Source of the DNA: Megalopta genalis
Taxonomy: Eukaryota; Arthropoda; Insecta; Hymenoptera; Halictidae
DNA: 64,000 bases
Assembly (NCBI RefSeq): GCF_051020955.1
Contig: NC_135019.1
Span: forward strand, 21,581,375 to 21,645,374
Direction of reading: 5' to 3'
Every line of letters starts with the position of its first letter. The first letter of the stretch is position 1. The notes beneath the pieces are model-generated. The model was not told the origin of the DNA. It made no database searches and saw only the letters and a program-made list of their open reading frames with translations. The position numbers and the translations under genes are program-made. Shown here piece after piece: positions 21,308 to 33,808 of this stretch.

Positions 21308-21407
21308 TTGAAAGGCTAAGGTTGATCATTTCAGCGGATACTTTTGTATTGTTTTCACAAGGACATTTGTAATCAAGTATTATGATCAATGGAGCACTTC
21401 CTGGTTT

Positions 21408-21636
21408 ACTATACTTCGTTCAACGAGAACTGGCATAAAATATAAACAGCTACTCGTGATTGTGATCGGACCACGGCCAAATCACAATTTTTGGGCCTTT
21501 TTTCCCTCGATGAGGGTCCTTTAAAATTCGTCCCTGAGCTTTTCGTCGTTTAACAGCCACTAAACTATAACCATAGCACCGATCACGTGAATGTTATGTT
21601 TACATTGCATGCCAGTTCTCGTTGAACGTAGTATGT
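21408..21636. mobile_element. F5 MITE, copy 1
   Basis: Ends TATACTTCGTTCAACGAGAA and the complement of TTCTCGTTGAACGTAGTAT are inverted repeats that continue into CTGGCA..AAAATATAAACAG / CTG..TTACATTGCATGCCAG. About 230 bp; homologous to 23772-24001 and 57639-58208. Confidence 0.85.
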
Positions 21637-21637
21637 A

Positions 21638-22096
21638 TAGAGAGAAGTGCGGGATCCCGAAAATGTAGGGTCGGGATGGGAAAGATCTTGAAACAAGTCT
21701 TGGTTATGTCATTGATCATTGATCTCTCAATTCCATATTTTCGGACAAAACGAATATTAAAACGGTGTGCATTCGGCTTCTTGAAATTTTCAGGAATTCC
21801 GGCACTTTTGTGATCCCGAACAATTTCCGAATTCTCGAAAAAGTCCGCGATCCCGAAAATTTCATTTATTCCCAAATATTCATTTTGTCGAATATCGTCA
21901 TAGTTTTCAAAGATGTGCGAGATTCCAAAAATATGGAGACGAAATGAAAAGATGAAAATTAGGTTCAAGATCAGGTTATGATCCTCGCGAATTACCGAAA
22001 TTTTCGGGATCCTGCCCCGTCTCAATCAACATTGTTCCATCCTGTCCCGTACTAACCATCGGGATCCGGAAATTTTCGGGATCTCGCACACCTCTA
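21638..22096. mobile_element. hAT-type MITE with GGGATCCCGAAAAT ends
   Basis: Left end ..AAGTGCGGGATCCCGAAAAT and right end complement AGAGGTGTGCGAGATCCCGA are inverted. GATCCCGAA-like motifs recur internally on both strands, as hAT subterminal repeats do. Candidate 8-bp duplication AGTATGTA (21630-21637) versus AATATGTA (22096-22103), 7 of 8 matching. It is inserted at the right end of the F5 copy. Confidence 0.7.
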
Positions 22097-22103
22097 ATAT
22101 GTA

Positions 22104-23771
22104 CACGTTTATGAAACGATTTAACACGTTCAAGTGGATGAGGTTATGTATGTATATGGAGTCACAAGCAGCGTACGGAAACTTCAAAGAGGTAATGGAA
22201 ATGTCAAGTACGGCTACCACGCTGCTGAATGAAACCGAGCTCAGTAGAGCTACTGATTCTTCAACTTTTATTTACGAATTTTCTTGTCACGTGGTTATCG
22301 AAAAGAGCTCTCTAGAACCATTCGGAAAATACGTACACCGTACACGTACATATGTATTGAAATCATATTACATAGGGCGTTTCAGTAAAAAATCTAGCGC
22401 TCGCTAATGATAGAAAGATATTCCAGGTTATATCTTATGAACAAACATATTTTTATGAGATCCGATAATTGTATATTAACACTTATGTGTACGGTTCAAT
22501 CATTCAATCGTGTCTATAGGACAAATATCGGTGCACGTCGCACAATGTACAAAAACGTCCGAGTCGCGGACAAAATACAAGGCAATGGAATTTTTCAAAG
22601 TAACAAATATGTATTGTAACAAATATCGTTACTTAATCTTATATTCTCATCTTATATTACGACGCGTCCCTACAGTGGCTCACTCTATTCACTACATTCG
22701 CTCAGCGTTTGAACTAAATGATTTTTTTCATTTGTCTTGCTTCATATTTTTTGCCCTAACAACTTTTATTAACAGTATTAACAATATACAGATAGAATAT
22801 ACAGTCTTTTCTTTTTATACGCCAGTGTCAGGTATTAATTGCTGCTTTTCGTTTAAAATATATCACACTTAATTGTATTATTAATTATGAAAGTAAATGA
22901 TTAAAGTTAAAGTATATGCATTATATCTTTAGAAAAATTATAATTTAGTCACCGAAAACTTTATTCCAATGTGCTTACGTGGAGGACAGTATTATCTGTC
23001 ACATTGCAGTGCTGTATTGTTTACGTAATTCACGTCAGACTCTGCCGTACAAAGAAATAGCCAGCGCAAAATTCAACCGTACTTAAAAGGTCAATAGTTC
23101 ATAGTATAAGAAATCAGAAAGTCAACGAAAAGAATCAATTGCAACATTGTAGAATCATAGTTTCAATTTTTACTGGTTCAAACGATGTAAAAGATAATGA
23201 GAACTTATTGAGCCTGCCTCAAATGTACATACTTTGAATGAGTTCTGCTTATCGAAAATGATACTTCTGTGATTAAATAATGAAAACAACGTAAGTATGA
23301 TCAATTTTTTGTTCCATTTAATCCACCGACTATTGAAGTCGGTCCTGTGCTGCACTCATTTCTGACTTTCACTAATAATTCTACTAATACATATTTGCGG
23401 TTCTCCTCACACTTGTTCGCCGTGATTCCGGCACAGAAGACGAAGTTAAGAGGTGAGAAACATGATATCCATAACAATATCAAAAAAGATCTTGCGAGGT
23501 TTACCTAACCAAAAGATATCCGTGTTTTGAGTGAAATTTGTCCTGGATTTGTTACACTCATCTTCGCATGTGGTTTAAATGCAATGGATTCAGTCAACAA
23601 TTATACTTCAAATATTATTTAAAAATTTGTACTAACAAGAGAGTGGTCTCAATCTAATTAACAACAATATATATGTATTCTATTAATAAGTTATTTATGT
23701 TTGCAGTGTAAACGTAATGTTATTAGACGCACCCAGTTACTGATTTGCATGTATAATCGCCGATTAAGGAT
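22104..23771. other. AT-rich DNA, nothing recognised
   Basis: Several plus frames of 60-120 codons overlap one another (22099-22872) and have no family resemblance. Confidence 0.45.
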
Positions 23772-24001
23772 AGTATACTTTGTTCAACTAGAACTGGCAC
23801 AAAATATCAAAAGCTACACGCGAGCGACTCGTGATCAGGCTCGGTCGAATCAGAATTTTCAGACTTTTCTACACGTGGCTACTTTGCATGTAAGGGCACT
23901 CGAAAATCGCGTCCCTGAGCATTGTCGTCTAACAACCGCAACACCGATTACGTAAAGGTCCTGTTTACTTTTTGTGCCAATTCTTATGGAACGTAGTATA
24001 A
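23772..24001. mobile_element. F5 MITE, copy 2
   Basis: AGTATACTTTGTTCAACTAG..ACTGGCAC at the left and GTGCCAATTC..GGAACGTAGTATA at the right. The interior, with CCCTGAGCATTGTCGTCTAA, aligns with copies 1 and 3. Confidence 0.85.
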
Positions 24002-25199
24002 GTTTTTAAACTTATATCACGTATAAGCAATGGAAACCAATGTTTTTCTTACGGTGAGATGAGATCGATTTTTTTATCTCATCTCATTTTGATCTCGAGA
24101 ATTTGACTTTAGATTCGTCATCAACGACCCAACAAAAGTTAGCATACCAATTGTGAAAATCGTACTACGATTTCCTACTTAATCCGCTGTTCGGGCGTGT
24201 CGCACAGGTATCTAAAACGCGATACCAGATGCGCAAAATGATGACATTTTATGCATGTATTATATTTATATATATATATATATCTCGGACCGTAAGTTAT
24301 ATATACATATGTATTATATGCATTTTATACATGTATTATATTTATATTATATATGTATATCTCCACATGTCGCATACATGTAAGATTACAATAATACATC
24401 TAGTATATACTTTGGTATATACTTGTAGTATATAATCTTGACATAATTAGTCACTAAAGTATAATTAGCAGCTATAAATATATGTAGACATAGTTAGTCA
24501 CTTCCGGAGAAGCATCTCTTGCGAAAGAAAATAATCGTATTTCTCAAACTTGCAAAAAACAGCAGAAGTTATGCAGCAAATCAAATTTATTAAAATACTT
24601 TCTCATGCTTTACACTGCTTTTACCTATTCTCTAATTTGTTTGAAACCTTTTGCGTTCATATTTACACAAGCAAACAAGTAGAAAATAATCATAAATTGG
24701 TATGAACAATACAACATATAAGAAATAAAAAACAGGTACATTTAATATACATATATTCATGTAAAGTAATAAAAAAAAATTCATGTAAATCTAATGACAA
24801 AAATCATTTTGCTCAGCTGGAATCACGGTTAGACCTCTGTATCGCGTTTACAGTCCAACGTCGTGCCGGTAGCATTCGAAGGTATTATGTGCTATCACAG
24901 GTAGGCACGTGAGACCGTAATGTAAGATGTCTTATGTTAGTAGGTATCATCGTGTTCTTACACATTATGATCGTGCGTACGTAGTACAATAAAACCTTGT
25001 TTATTAAAACCGATTACATGGTCAGTGTCGGTGATACGAACTTAAAAACATAATCGGAATTGTTTGCTTACTCGAACTTCAATTTTGTGTACGTTTATTC
25101 CAGTCTGAACAAGTTACGTATTATACAGATGGAAAACAAACGTTTCATGTTGCATACATACATGTGTATGTATAATATTATAAGGATTTTACTGGCCGA
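24002..25199. other. AT-rich DNA with TA-rich microsatellite
   Basis: 24256-24450 is dominated by TA and TATATG-type simple sequence. No gene supported in the remainder. Confidence 0.5.
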
Positions 25200-26215
25200 T
25201 AGGGGAAGTAACATTGGTAACGGTACGGCATGGACCTGAAGGACAAAGCATAAACTGAACTTTTAGACGCGGGCTGTGAAGTGAACGCCAAGGCAGGGGT
25301 CAATACTTTCGGCCATATTGATAAAAGTAACCAGTGCTGTCATCTGTCGTCATATTGTGATTGTAATTTCGTTGCAACCAGGGCTCGCGGGTCGTAAGAA
25401 CTTTCTCCCACTTTTCTAACCACAAAAGTGGGAGGAAAGGAATAGGAGCCACTGAGAGCAATGACGACGCGACACTCCCCACTTCTAGTCCGCTTTTCCT
25501 TCCTTTGCATTGAGCAGTGGTTAGACAAGAGGGAACAGGTTCTGAAAGTTCTTACGGTCCGTGAGTTCCGGTTACAACTAATGCTACCGCCATCATTTCT
25601 TCACATTTGATGCCAGGACGCTTAGGGATGCTATTACGTTTGTAGTGTATTCGCTTCATTTTTGTAGTTTTACCATTCTTACAACATACATTCATCCCAA
25701 ATTTTATTACGTAAGTAAAATTACACACACATAATTCGCATATAATAAAGTGAATCATTAAATATTACGTCGACACAAGATTTGCGTATATTTGTAAAAA
25801 GCAATCGGATCATTTAAGTAAATGTCATATGTACAATAAATTTATATTATTCTTTGAGCAGTAAATATATTGTAATTTTTTTCAATTCTTTTACATATTC
25901 ATATTTAAATTTGTTAATGATTATAATTTGTATATCTATTATTTATAATCCAGCAATAACAAATTTAAAAAATATTATATTAGATGTGTGTAGAAACAAA
26001 CTTAAACTGTTACACTAAATTAAAATGTGTATGTATTTATGTTGACGTTAAAATTCGAATGTATAGTTTTACAGTTTTACAACAGATGACAGCACTAGTT
26101 GTTACTAACGGTATGGCCGAAATTTTGCCCCCTGCCCTCACACTCGCTTCAACCCCCTCACCCAAATGCACAGTCCTTCAGGTCCATGCGATACGGGCAA
26201 AGGTGGCGTTACGAC
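25200..26215. mobile_element. About 1 kb foldback element with long inverted ends
   Basis: The left block (GGTACGGCATGGACCTGAAG ... GGCCATATTG ... AACCAGTGCTGTCATCTGT) reappears inverted at 26080-26205 (ACAGATGACAGCACTAGTTG ... CTTCAGGTCCATGCGATACG). Inside lies a second inverted pair, CGGGTCGTAAGAACTTTCTC at about 25390 against GAAAGTTCTTACGGTCCGTG at about 25546. No transposase ORF. Confidence 0.75.
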
Positions 26216-26620
26216 ATCGGCAAAAGAGGACGCGCAGGTGGCATACTGACTGATGAGTGGGAAAGAAACGGTGGAGGGAGCAGCGGAGGAGAAGGAGGAA
26301 GAGAAGTGAAGCCACGACGCGTCGCCTCCACTCCTCGTCACTCCTTTCCACTCATCTCCTCTCCGCTCCGCGACGACACCGCCCTGACGAAATCATGAAT
26401 GAAAACGGGCGAGCGGCCAGCATCACGACTTACTGCGGCCGCGTATGGATTTTCTCTTTCATCATCTTTTCGAATGCATACGAGATTCTACTCCAGCTCT
26501 GCGTGCTCTTTTGTGTGATCTGTGTTAGTGGCTTTTGTGTGGCACACCGAGAGAAGACAAGCCACTCCCCCAACACCTCTTTCTACACGCGTAAGGAGAC
26601 ACAGCTTGCATGTATTTATG
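26216..26620. other. GC-rich island, no gene assigned
   Basis: GC-richer than its surroundings. 26260-26320 is purine-rich (GGAGG/GAAG type), followed by pyrimidine-rich 26325-26370, then a plus frame (26257-26679) with a hydrophobic stretch. No recognised domain. It could be a promoter or 5' exon region, or part of the adjacent element. Confidence 0.35.
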
Positions 26621-26624
26621 TATA

Positions 26625-27223
26625 TACAGTAAGAAGCAAAAGTGTCCACACACCTTTTAAAACGGTACAACTTTTTTAAAACTGGTCTAAGTGATTTGAA
26701 CTTTTTTTTTTAATGTTAGTGGGACTACTTTATTGTACAGTGACTAAAATACTTTTTTTAACTTTCGTACTTCTCGGTTATTTATACAATATGCTGAAAA
26801 TTTCATTGAAATCGGTTGAAGTTGTTACGAGCAGTTTAAATTTAAGGTTTGTGAAAATAGCCGCTTTTCACGAATTTTAACTAAAATCAAGTAATTTTTA
26901 CATGTTTTCAGTGTCTCTAGCTTGACCATGCGCCAACCGATTTCAATGGAATTTTTAGCATATATGGAAATTACCGAGATCTACAAAATGCATTCTTTAA
27001 ATTTTCATTATAGTCTCAGATAAAAAAGTAAAAAAACGAGAACTTCTTTACATTTTTTCATTCCAAGTAATAGCAAAATTTAAAAAGAGAAGTATTTTAG
27101 TCATTGTACAGTGAACTACTCCATCTAACATTTATAACAAAATTCAAGCCATTTAGATCAGTCTGATAAAAGTTACATATAACGTTTTAATAGGTGTGCG
27201 GACACTTTTGCTCCTTACTGTAC
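26625..27223. mobile_element. F4 foldback MITE, full copy
   Basis: Termini TACAGTAAGAAGCAAAAGTG and the complement of CACTTTTGCTCCTTACTGTA match over about 40 bp, and the arms extend over 200 bp each side. The centre has the F4 consensus ATTACCGAGATCTACAAAAT and TTTTCATTATAGTCTCAGAT. TA flanks. About 600 bp, non-coding. Confidence 0.9.
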
Positions 27224-27779
27224 ATACAAATATATTCGCTAATCATGTAAAACCAAGATCACATACAAAAACTACTGTGTAAATCAAGAAATTGCTGCGC
27301 ATAGAACAACCACATACAAAAGAACCATTTATCCATTACACAGCACACTATTACTAGCGTTCTTTGTAATTACCAGCCTAGAAATTTTTACATAAAAGTG
27401 ATATTCCTGTATAAATTCTAGAAATCATTTAATTTCATCGTCATATTTTGGACAGGAGTGCATGAAACCTGCAGTCTCGTAATTGTACTCTTCATTATTA
27501 GCAATCGTAAATCTATTTAATAGTCTACAAAAGTATGATAACCTACTTTGTAACTGAGATGCAATACAGCGTACATGTTTTCAGAAACCGTATATAAATT
27601 ATTGCATTGTTCGATGTTAAGAGGTTACTGGAGTTAAAAATTAATACTACTAGATTCGACCTAACTAACTTTAGGAATATACATAAATGAAAATCCGGTA
27701 TTCTGAGAAAAATTTGATTACCATAGAAGGCAAAATTCTATGTGACGCTTTGTTCGAATCAATTAAAAAAAGATTACTT
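27224..27779. other. AT-rich DNA, nothing recognised
   Basis: No ORF, RNA gene or repeat supported. Confidence 0.5.
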
Positions 27780-27893
27780 GCATATTAACTAAGAAGTACA
27801 GTAAATTCTCCCACATTGCCCCTATTAGAGATTATTTGCATATTAACTAAGAAGTACGGTAAATTCTCCCACATTGCCCCTATTAGAGATATT
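27780..27893. repeat. 58-bp tandem duplication carrying an F3 terminus
   Basis: GCATATTAACTAAGAAGTAC begins at 27780 and again at 27838. Each copy includes the F3 terminal string GTAAATTCTCCCACATTGCC. The copies differ at few positions. Confidence 0.9.
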
Positions 27894-27918
27894 CTGACAT
27901 TATCTCTGACTATAAAAT

Positions 27919-28080
27919 TCCAGGAATGACAACTCATAATACAATAACATAACTTTTTTAATTTTAACATTTAAATTACATTGAGACCAATCATGATGCA
28001 GTTTGGACAGATATTTCTAATTACATAAAATAATATCAATCACGATGTAATTGAATAAATATGGTTTAAAGCATGTCCCG
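27919..28080. repeat. Dispersed repeat shared with 50455-50625
   Basis: GGAATGACAACTCATAATAC plus AATAACATAA, then a TGAGACCAATCATGATGCAG block and an AATAAATATGG tail occur in the same order at 50455-50625. Both copies lie next to F3-type termini. Confidence 0.75.
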
Positions 28081-28224
28081 TGTTTGGTCACATTTTAATT
28101 GAAAGAATCTTATCAATATGTTAAAGAAAATTTCATACATAAACAAAGTAGAAATAAAAAAGTTAAGGCATGGTTTTTATTCTAGAATTATTGTGTATTT
28201 GTATTAATGTATTACACCGATATG

Positions 28225-28347
28225 CTGGTCGTTGGCTTTAAGTTTGTCGACTGCCCCGATTTTCGTTTTTTCTTTCTCGGGTTTGGTCTCCCCAAGTTGT
28301 CCATTTTCGATTCCAAGCTGAGGGACTATTTGAGAGAATTTATTGTA
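28225..28347. mobile_element. F3 MITE, right-arm fragment
   Basis: CCCCAAGTTGTCCATTTTCG..TCCAAGCTGAGGGAC..GAGAATTTATTGTA matches the right arm of the full F3 copies. Confidence 0.75.
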
Positions 28348-28483
28348 TACGAATTACAACATTAATAAATTAACGGTTTAAACGAGCAGGTTTCCGTCCA
28401 CCAAATAAAGCTAAGGAAGCAATCAAATTTATAGAAAACGGGATGAATTTATTTATTAAAACCCGAATCAAAGTAAAGATTCA

Positions 28484-28804
28484 TTGCTCTCTTTTTTAGA
28501 AGAAAAATTAAGTGAAGAAAGTAAAGAAAGATCTACTAACGTAGATTTAATAATAACAAAACGACAGTATCTCGGAAGAATAAATTCACTGCAGGATATA
28601 AATCCATTATTATTTTGGAAGATGATTGGTAACGACCTCAACCCATTGTCCTATGCGTTTCTATACGTTCCTGGATCATCGGTAGAATCCGAAAGGACAT
28701 TTAGTACGGCAAGCAAAATGACGGAAAAAGGAGCAAGCTTAAAGGGAAAAAATATAAATATTCTTGTATTTTTAAATAAAAATAAATGGATGTTTGAAAA
28801 TTAA
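28484..28804 (+). pseudogene. hAT transposase C-terminal fragment (ZBED-like)
   Basis: A 106-codon frame with no ATG start. It contains INPLLFWKMIGNDLNPLSYA, FLYVPGSSVESERTFSTASK and a KGKNINILVFLNKN tail: the W-containing segment, the (S/P)SVESERTFST motif and the LVFLNKN end of the hAT dimerisation domain. Upstream frame is broken by a stop (28457-28459). The catalytic part is absent, so non-autonomous or dead; the open length suggests it is not very old. Confidence 0.88.
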
Positions 28805-29983
28805 TTATATTTGAAATTATTCTATTATTACGTACATATGTAATAATGATGCAGTAGTGCATCTGATTACCGCGCCGAAGATCCAAGTTCTGATAACTAT
28901 TTATAATTACTCTTATAATTATTTAATAAAGCATTTTTAAGTCTATGTTTATTTCTTATTTTTCGCTCGCAGAATGTATTGATACCGTTTGACCGAGAAA
29001 ACTTGGGATACAATATACATACCCTACATACATAAAATAAAACGCGACTTGAAAAAAAAATCAGAAATTTTAAGCTTCGAGATCCTTAATAAATTTGTTA
29101 TTATAGTCAAAAAAATTCTGTAAGAGTCCTATTAGATAGGATATTCCTCAATTTTTTGTTAATTTACTGTTAAGCAGAACAGAAGAAGCAAAGATTGAAC
29201 TGTTAATCCTGATTTGATTATCGCCTTGAAAGTAGCTTAAGGTTTTCTTTCCGATTTAACGAATTGTATGAACAAAAATCAATTTGATTTCGAGACACAT
29301 TTGACAATTTGATTCGTCCGTATGTTTTAATTCAGGTTTCTTGCAATAACTACAGAAAATGTTAATTTTTCACAAATATTCACAGTTTAGTTGTTAGGTT
29401 ATTAATCTTTAATCATGTTTAAATATAATTATCGTAGAAAATGTAATATGTAATACACGTAATAGACAAAATGGAAAATGCTTTCAGATTTATTGGTTGC
29501 GTTTACGAATTTCGTTCAATGCAGTTTGCTTGCGATACGGTCTGTCAGTTGTAGTACCCGTGCATGTGGATTGCTCTTGTACACTACATACAATACACGA
29601 ATGTATGCAGATACTAAATACTTGTGTCGCGATGCGCTGGACCGAGTCGTATCACAACACGTTAATTACCAACTCGACACTATGCTAATCAGGAAACCAT
29701 TCTTTACGATACAATCTCTCTTGCAGTCGATATTGCAAAAATACCGCAGCCTACATATTTATCAGAGTTTTAAATTGATAACATAGACATGAAAACTGCA
29801 AATGCAATCAATAGACTGTGAGTTTTGGAAAAAAAAACATTTCTATTTGATTTCCATTTCTTGCAGTTGACTCAGAAAATTATTATTTTCCAAAATGATC
29901 CGCGGTTTAGTGATCAATGTTTGGAGAATGTAAGATAATTTCAATATTTTCTTATATGCATATCCTTACAGAGACACACCGAC
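28805..29983. other. AT-rich DNA, nothing recognised
   Basis: Overlapping frames at 29478-29786 show no family resemblance. No repeat identified. Confidence 0.45.
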
Positions 29984-30198
29984 TACAATAATTTCTCTCA
30001 CATTGCCCCTCAGCTTAGGAACGAAAATAAACAATTTGTAAAAAGGAGATACGATTATTCGCGCTTCGTTTTCAGTTTAGTTGTTGACAATCGGCAACTA
30101 TAAAAATGAGCCAAACGTCTCTAATAATAGTATCCCCTCTTCCTAAGTTGTCCATTTTTGTTTCTAAGCTGAAAGACAATTGGGGAGAATTTACTGTA
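29984..30198. mobile_element. F3 foldback MITE, full copy
   Basis: TACAATAATTTCTCTCACAT at the left and GACAATTGGGGAGAATTTAC..TGTA at the right. Internal arms GAGATACGATTATTCGCGC / TAATAGTATCCCCTCTTCC. TA flanks; 215 bp. Confidence 0.85.
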
Positions 30199-31514
30199 TA
30201 TCAATTGCACTGTTCGACACGATTTTTTGTTTTGTAATATCGTAATATTATTTTGTAATCGAAAACGAATTTATTATTATTATTATTTATTTATTATTAT
30301 TTATTATTAAATTATTTTTAACTAAAATAAGACATCACGTGATCAAAAACATGCTACATATAAACAGCAATCAACATGCAAACTTTTCTAAATTTGTTTG
30401 CACGATGTTACAGGTTATTTTTTATTTTCTACGTATTTCATGTTTGCTGTCACAATTAAAGGTAATTGATATGATTCTTAATAATTTTATGATTACTATG
30501 CAGGACTGGTGGTGTCTATTACGCGTAGCTACGGTACTGGTTTGTAAGTCAAGATAGGAGAGCGGTGGCTGTTTTTGATAGCAAAGCGTCGTGCACCCGT
30601 TGTCGACGGATATTTTCTCAACTTGTACAAATGTGAAACCACTTAGACACTTTTCCTCGATAATTTCTTCTTCAGAAATGTCTACAGAATCAGGCGCCGT
30701 GGTCAAGTCACGTGTCAGGTCAAAAAGTTTTCGTAAATATCCAAATATATTTCGTAGAAAATACGTTCTTCAGCATTTTTCAAAAGTATGGCGGGTGTGT
30801 AACAATCTTTAAAAGTATAAAATATTATAAATGTCTATATTGGCATATACAGAAATCTCTTCTCTATTTTTCCAGATTAATTAGACCTTCCTAACGTTTT
30901 TAGCTTTCATATAACATCTTATTTTTGTTAAAACTGTGGGTGATACAGCAATTTCGTTTAAAGATTCGTGTTTAGGAAGTTTCGCTCTATAAAGATCACC
31001 TATTGGATATTAGAAAATTTAAAAAATGGTAAAATTTGTTGAACAGTGTTATAGCCATGGAGAAATGAGAAATGTTCACAGATTCCGTAATTTATTGTTC
31101 TTATTAATTTTTATTAATACGACTAAATGTTGAATTAATCTGCGTAACCATAGTTTGAAGAATCCAATGATTTCGCTCATCGACAGTAGAAACTCAGATT
31201 GGTACGGTCAGAACCACCACATACACAAATCAATACGAAAATTTGATAATCGCGATTTAACGTCACGTACACAGTCAATCACGACAGAATTGAGTCGGCA
31301 AGACACGACATGAACAGAACATTTCAAGATCATGCTGTCAATTGAAGACTGTCAAAACAAGGACAGTTCGAGAACACGCATAGAACAAGACTAATTCTAC
31401 AAAAATATGATATATACAATAACAACACGATATTACACACAAGTCCCACTTATTTTTTTTAACATTTTGTAAATTTTCAAGCGCACAATCGATGTAAAAA
31501 ATATTATATATATA
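30199..31514. other. AT-rich DNA, nothing recognised
   Basis: Includes ATT-rich simple sequence at 30265-30320. No gene supported. Confidence 0.45.
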
Positions 31515-31720
31515 TATTTTTAGGGGGAATGTTGGAGGGATTAGTTTACTGCGCAATGGCTAAAAAATTTTTTTTAGATATTGCAATTGGTTGACACGAT
31601 AAAAAAATAAAAAGTTATGCTTTTTTAACTTTTTTATCTGGGACTATACTGCAAATTTAAAAAATGCATTTTTTAGACCTCGGTAACTTGTGTACGTTCT
31701 GGAAATTTCATCGAAATCCA
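31515..31720. mobile_element. F4 MITE, one-arm fragment
   Basis: TTTTTTATCTGGGACTATAC, AAAATGCATTTTTTAGACCT and TTTCATCGAAATCC are the F4 arm strings. The partner arm is missing. Confidence 0.75.
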
Positions 31721-31790
31721 CCACCCTTGAATATACAGAAGAATTAATTAATTAAGAAGAAGAAGAATTAATTAGTAGAATAATTAATTA

Positions 31791-32121
31791 AATGCCCACA
31801 TAATCGATATTCTCGAATATCTTCCAAATTGTTGAATATATCGACAAATATTTTAGAAAAAACTTACAGACTTGGACAGGCAGCGTCTGTTATGTCAAGG
31901 TTAAATTACATACACGGGGCAATTTTCTAAAAAAAATAAAATGAAAGACAAAAGAAAACTAAATACTATGTTTCTTAATTTTGAAAATTAATGCGCGTTT
32001 TGATTATTTGTGATTAATAACGACTAAGACGCAGCCTGTACAAACCTACACGTTTTGTCTAACAAATTTTCCGATATAATAATTTAGAAGATATTCGAGA
32101 AAGTCGATTTTATGAACATTT
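31791..32121. mobile_element. Foldback element, family F10
   Basis: TCGATATTCTCGAATATCTT..AATTGTTGAATATATCG and ACAGGCAGCGTCTGTTATGT at the left are mirrored by the complement of 32000-32115 (GACGCAGCCTGTACA, AGATATTCGAGAAAGTCGA). Only one copy seen in the window. Confidence 0.65.
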
Positions 32122-32614
32122 AATCGATTATTTTAATGTGTAAGGCTTTTAAATTTTTTTGCATAGATTATTTTTTTATTAATTGGATCCATTTTGAAGG
32201 GTGTCGCAAACGAATTGTTTTTAGTAAAAAGAGCCATCTTAGTGCACATAAATGAAACACCAACGTTCTTTTTTTGTTAACTGTTATTAGATATTGACTT
32301 GACTTGCTAAATAGTTCACAGATTCCTGCGTATTTGAGATCGAAACATGTATTTGATCATTTTTATTATGTTTAGTCAAAAAAAGAGTACAAGATACGGA
32401 CCACATCTTCTGATAGATAACGTATATCTATGAAATTAAAGTTTTCAAATAATTGAAATTGGGAACAACCAGATAAATTATTACAAAACATGGAGTTACA
32501 TTGACTGCCAATTTAATGTTAAAATTCTATTTAGATGTGTTGTTGTGAAAAAAATAAGAGTAACACTGAGAGTGTGCGTGCAGCAGTATGAATAAATTGA
32601 CTGTTGGAATGCGA
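32122..32614. other. AT-rich DNA, nothing recognised
   Basis: No ORF or repeat supported. Confidence 0.5.
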
Positions 32615-32797
32615 GGGAATTACTAGTTGCCCCACTGCCACAGGTATCGGCCGCTATTGGCCGAAACAAGTCGCCGTCGATCTTCGTCACCGATTTCGGC
32701 CAATAGCGTGCGATACCTGCGGTAGTGGGGCAGTTAGTAAGAGGAGAAATGTAAACACAATAGTGCCCTTTTGTCGCGTGAAGACTATACATATGTA
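32615..32797. mobile_element. F2 GC-rich palindromic MITE, copy 1
   Basis: TTGCCCCACTGCCACAGGTA..TCGGCCGCTATTGGCCGAA is mirrored by TTCGGCCAATAGCG..ATACCTGCGGTAGTGGGGCA. It ends with the family tail GCCCTTTTGTCGCGTGAAGAC. The sequence can fold into a hairpin nearly end to end. Confidence 0.8.
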
Positions 32798-33808
32798 TAG
32801 AGTGTTCAATAAATCATTAAATATGTTACACCCGCATTATACATGATCAGGAGATTAATTATATGGACATCGAAATTACCCGCATCGTAGCAACGAATTC
32901 GAGGTACTGAATTTTTCAACTATATTTTCTATTAATTAAAATGCACCATATCCGAGGAAGTAATAACACTGAATGTAGTTTATAAATTTTACATTAATTG
33001 TTGCGGTATGCTCAACAATGAGATCATTTAGTGTAGAATTACTATTTAACCGTAACGTAGATTCGGGTAAGTCTGCATGAGCTGTTTAACTCCATGCATT
33101 AAATGCTTTAAGGTTTGATTTTATAAGCTAATCGAACAATTCTATGAAAATCGGGTAGGATTTTACTGTATTCGCAATACTTTCGTGTTCTTACCATACC
33201 GTATGAATATTCGATACGGCAACAGTTTTAAGAATTTTCAAACAAGAGTGTTTTAAAATTACTTTTTAAATCACTTGATGGGTAAATCACTTATTGAAAT
33301 AACATAAATAACCAATGAAACGCTTTACAAAAAAGTTTGATTTATTTGAAAATGCAAAGTAATTTATTCTGTTCATTTTCTTTCAGTAGTTTTTCATCAG
33401 CAAATTCGCAATTTGATCATTTTCCTAATTATCGATCATAACGTACGAAAAAATAAAATCGTACACATCGTAAATTAATTCGTATCGTACTGCAACAAGC
33501 CCATTAAAGTGTAACTGTTTCCTTTGTTCCCACCTTAACAATTAAAAGTGGGGCACAACTTTTACAACTACGACGACGTCGAGGAAATGACCTGAACCGA
33601 AAAAAAGCATTGGAAAATGTTTCTATGCTGTCTCAATAGAGAAAAATTTTGTTCGATGATTGCGAAGCTTCTGAAACGGTAAGAATATTTAGAAAGTGTT
33701 AGTGGTGCATCGTGAAACCGCTGACTCACTTATGCTGCAAGCGGTTAAATAAAATAGTAATTTCTGACAATTCTATAATGTATCTGTTCATGCAAACGAA
33801 TATTTCAA
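32798..33808. other. AT-rich DNA, nothing recognised
   Basis: No gene or clear repeat. Confidence 0.5.

Noticed and set aside
22099..22872. Run of overlapping plus-strand ORFs (102, 70, 120 codons)
   Set aside because: Frames overlap one another, lack domains and have AT-rich codon usage like the non-coding surroundings.
24229..24435. Tyr/Ile-rich 68-codon ORF
   Set aside because: Translation of TA/TATATG simple sequence.
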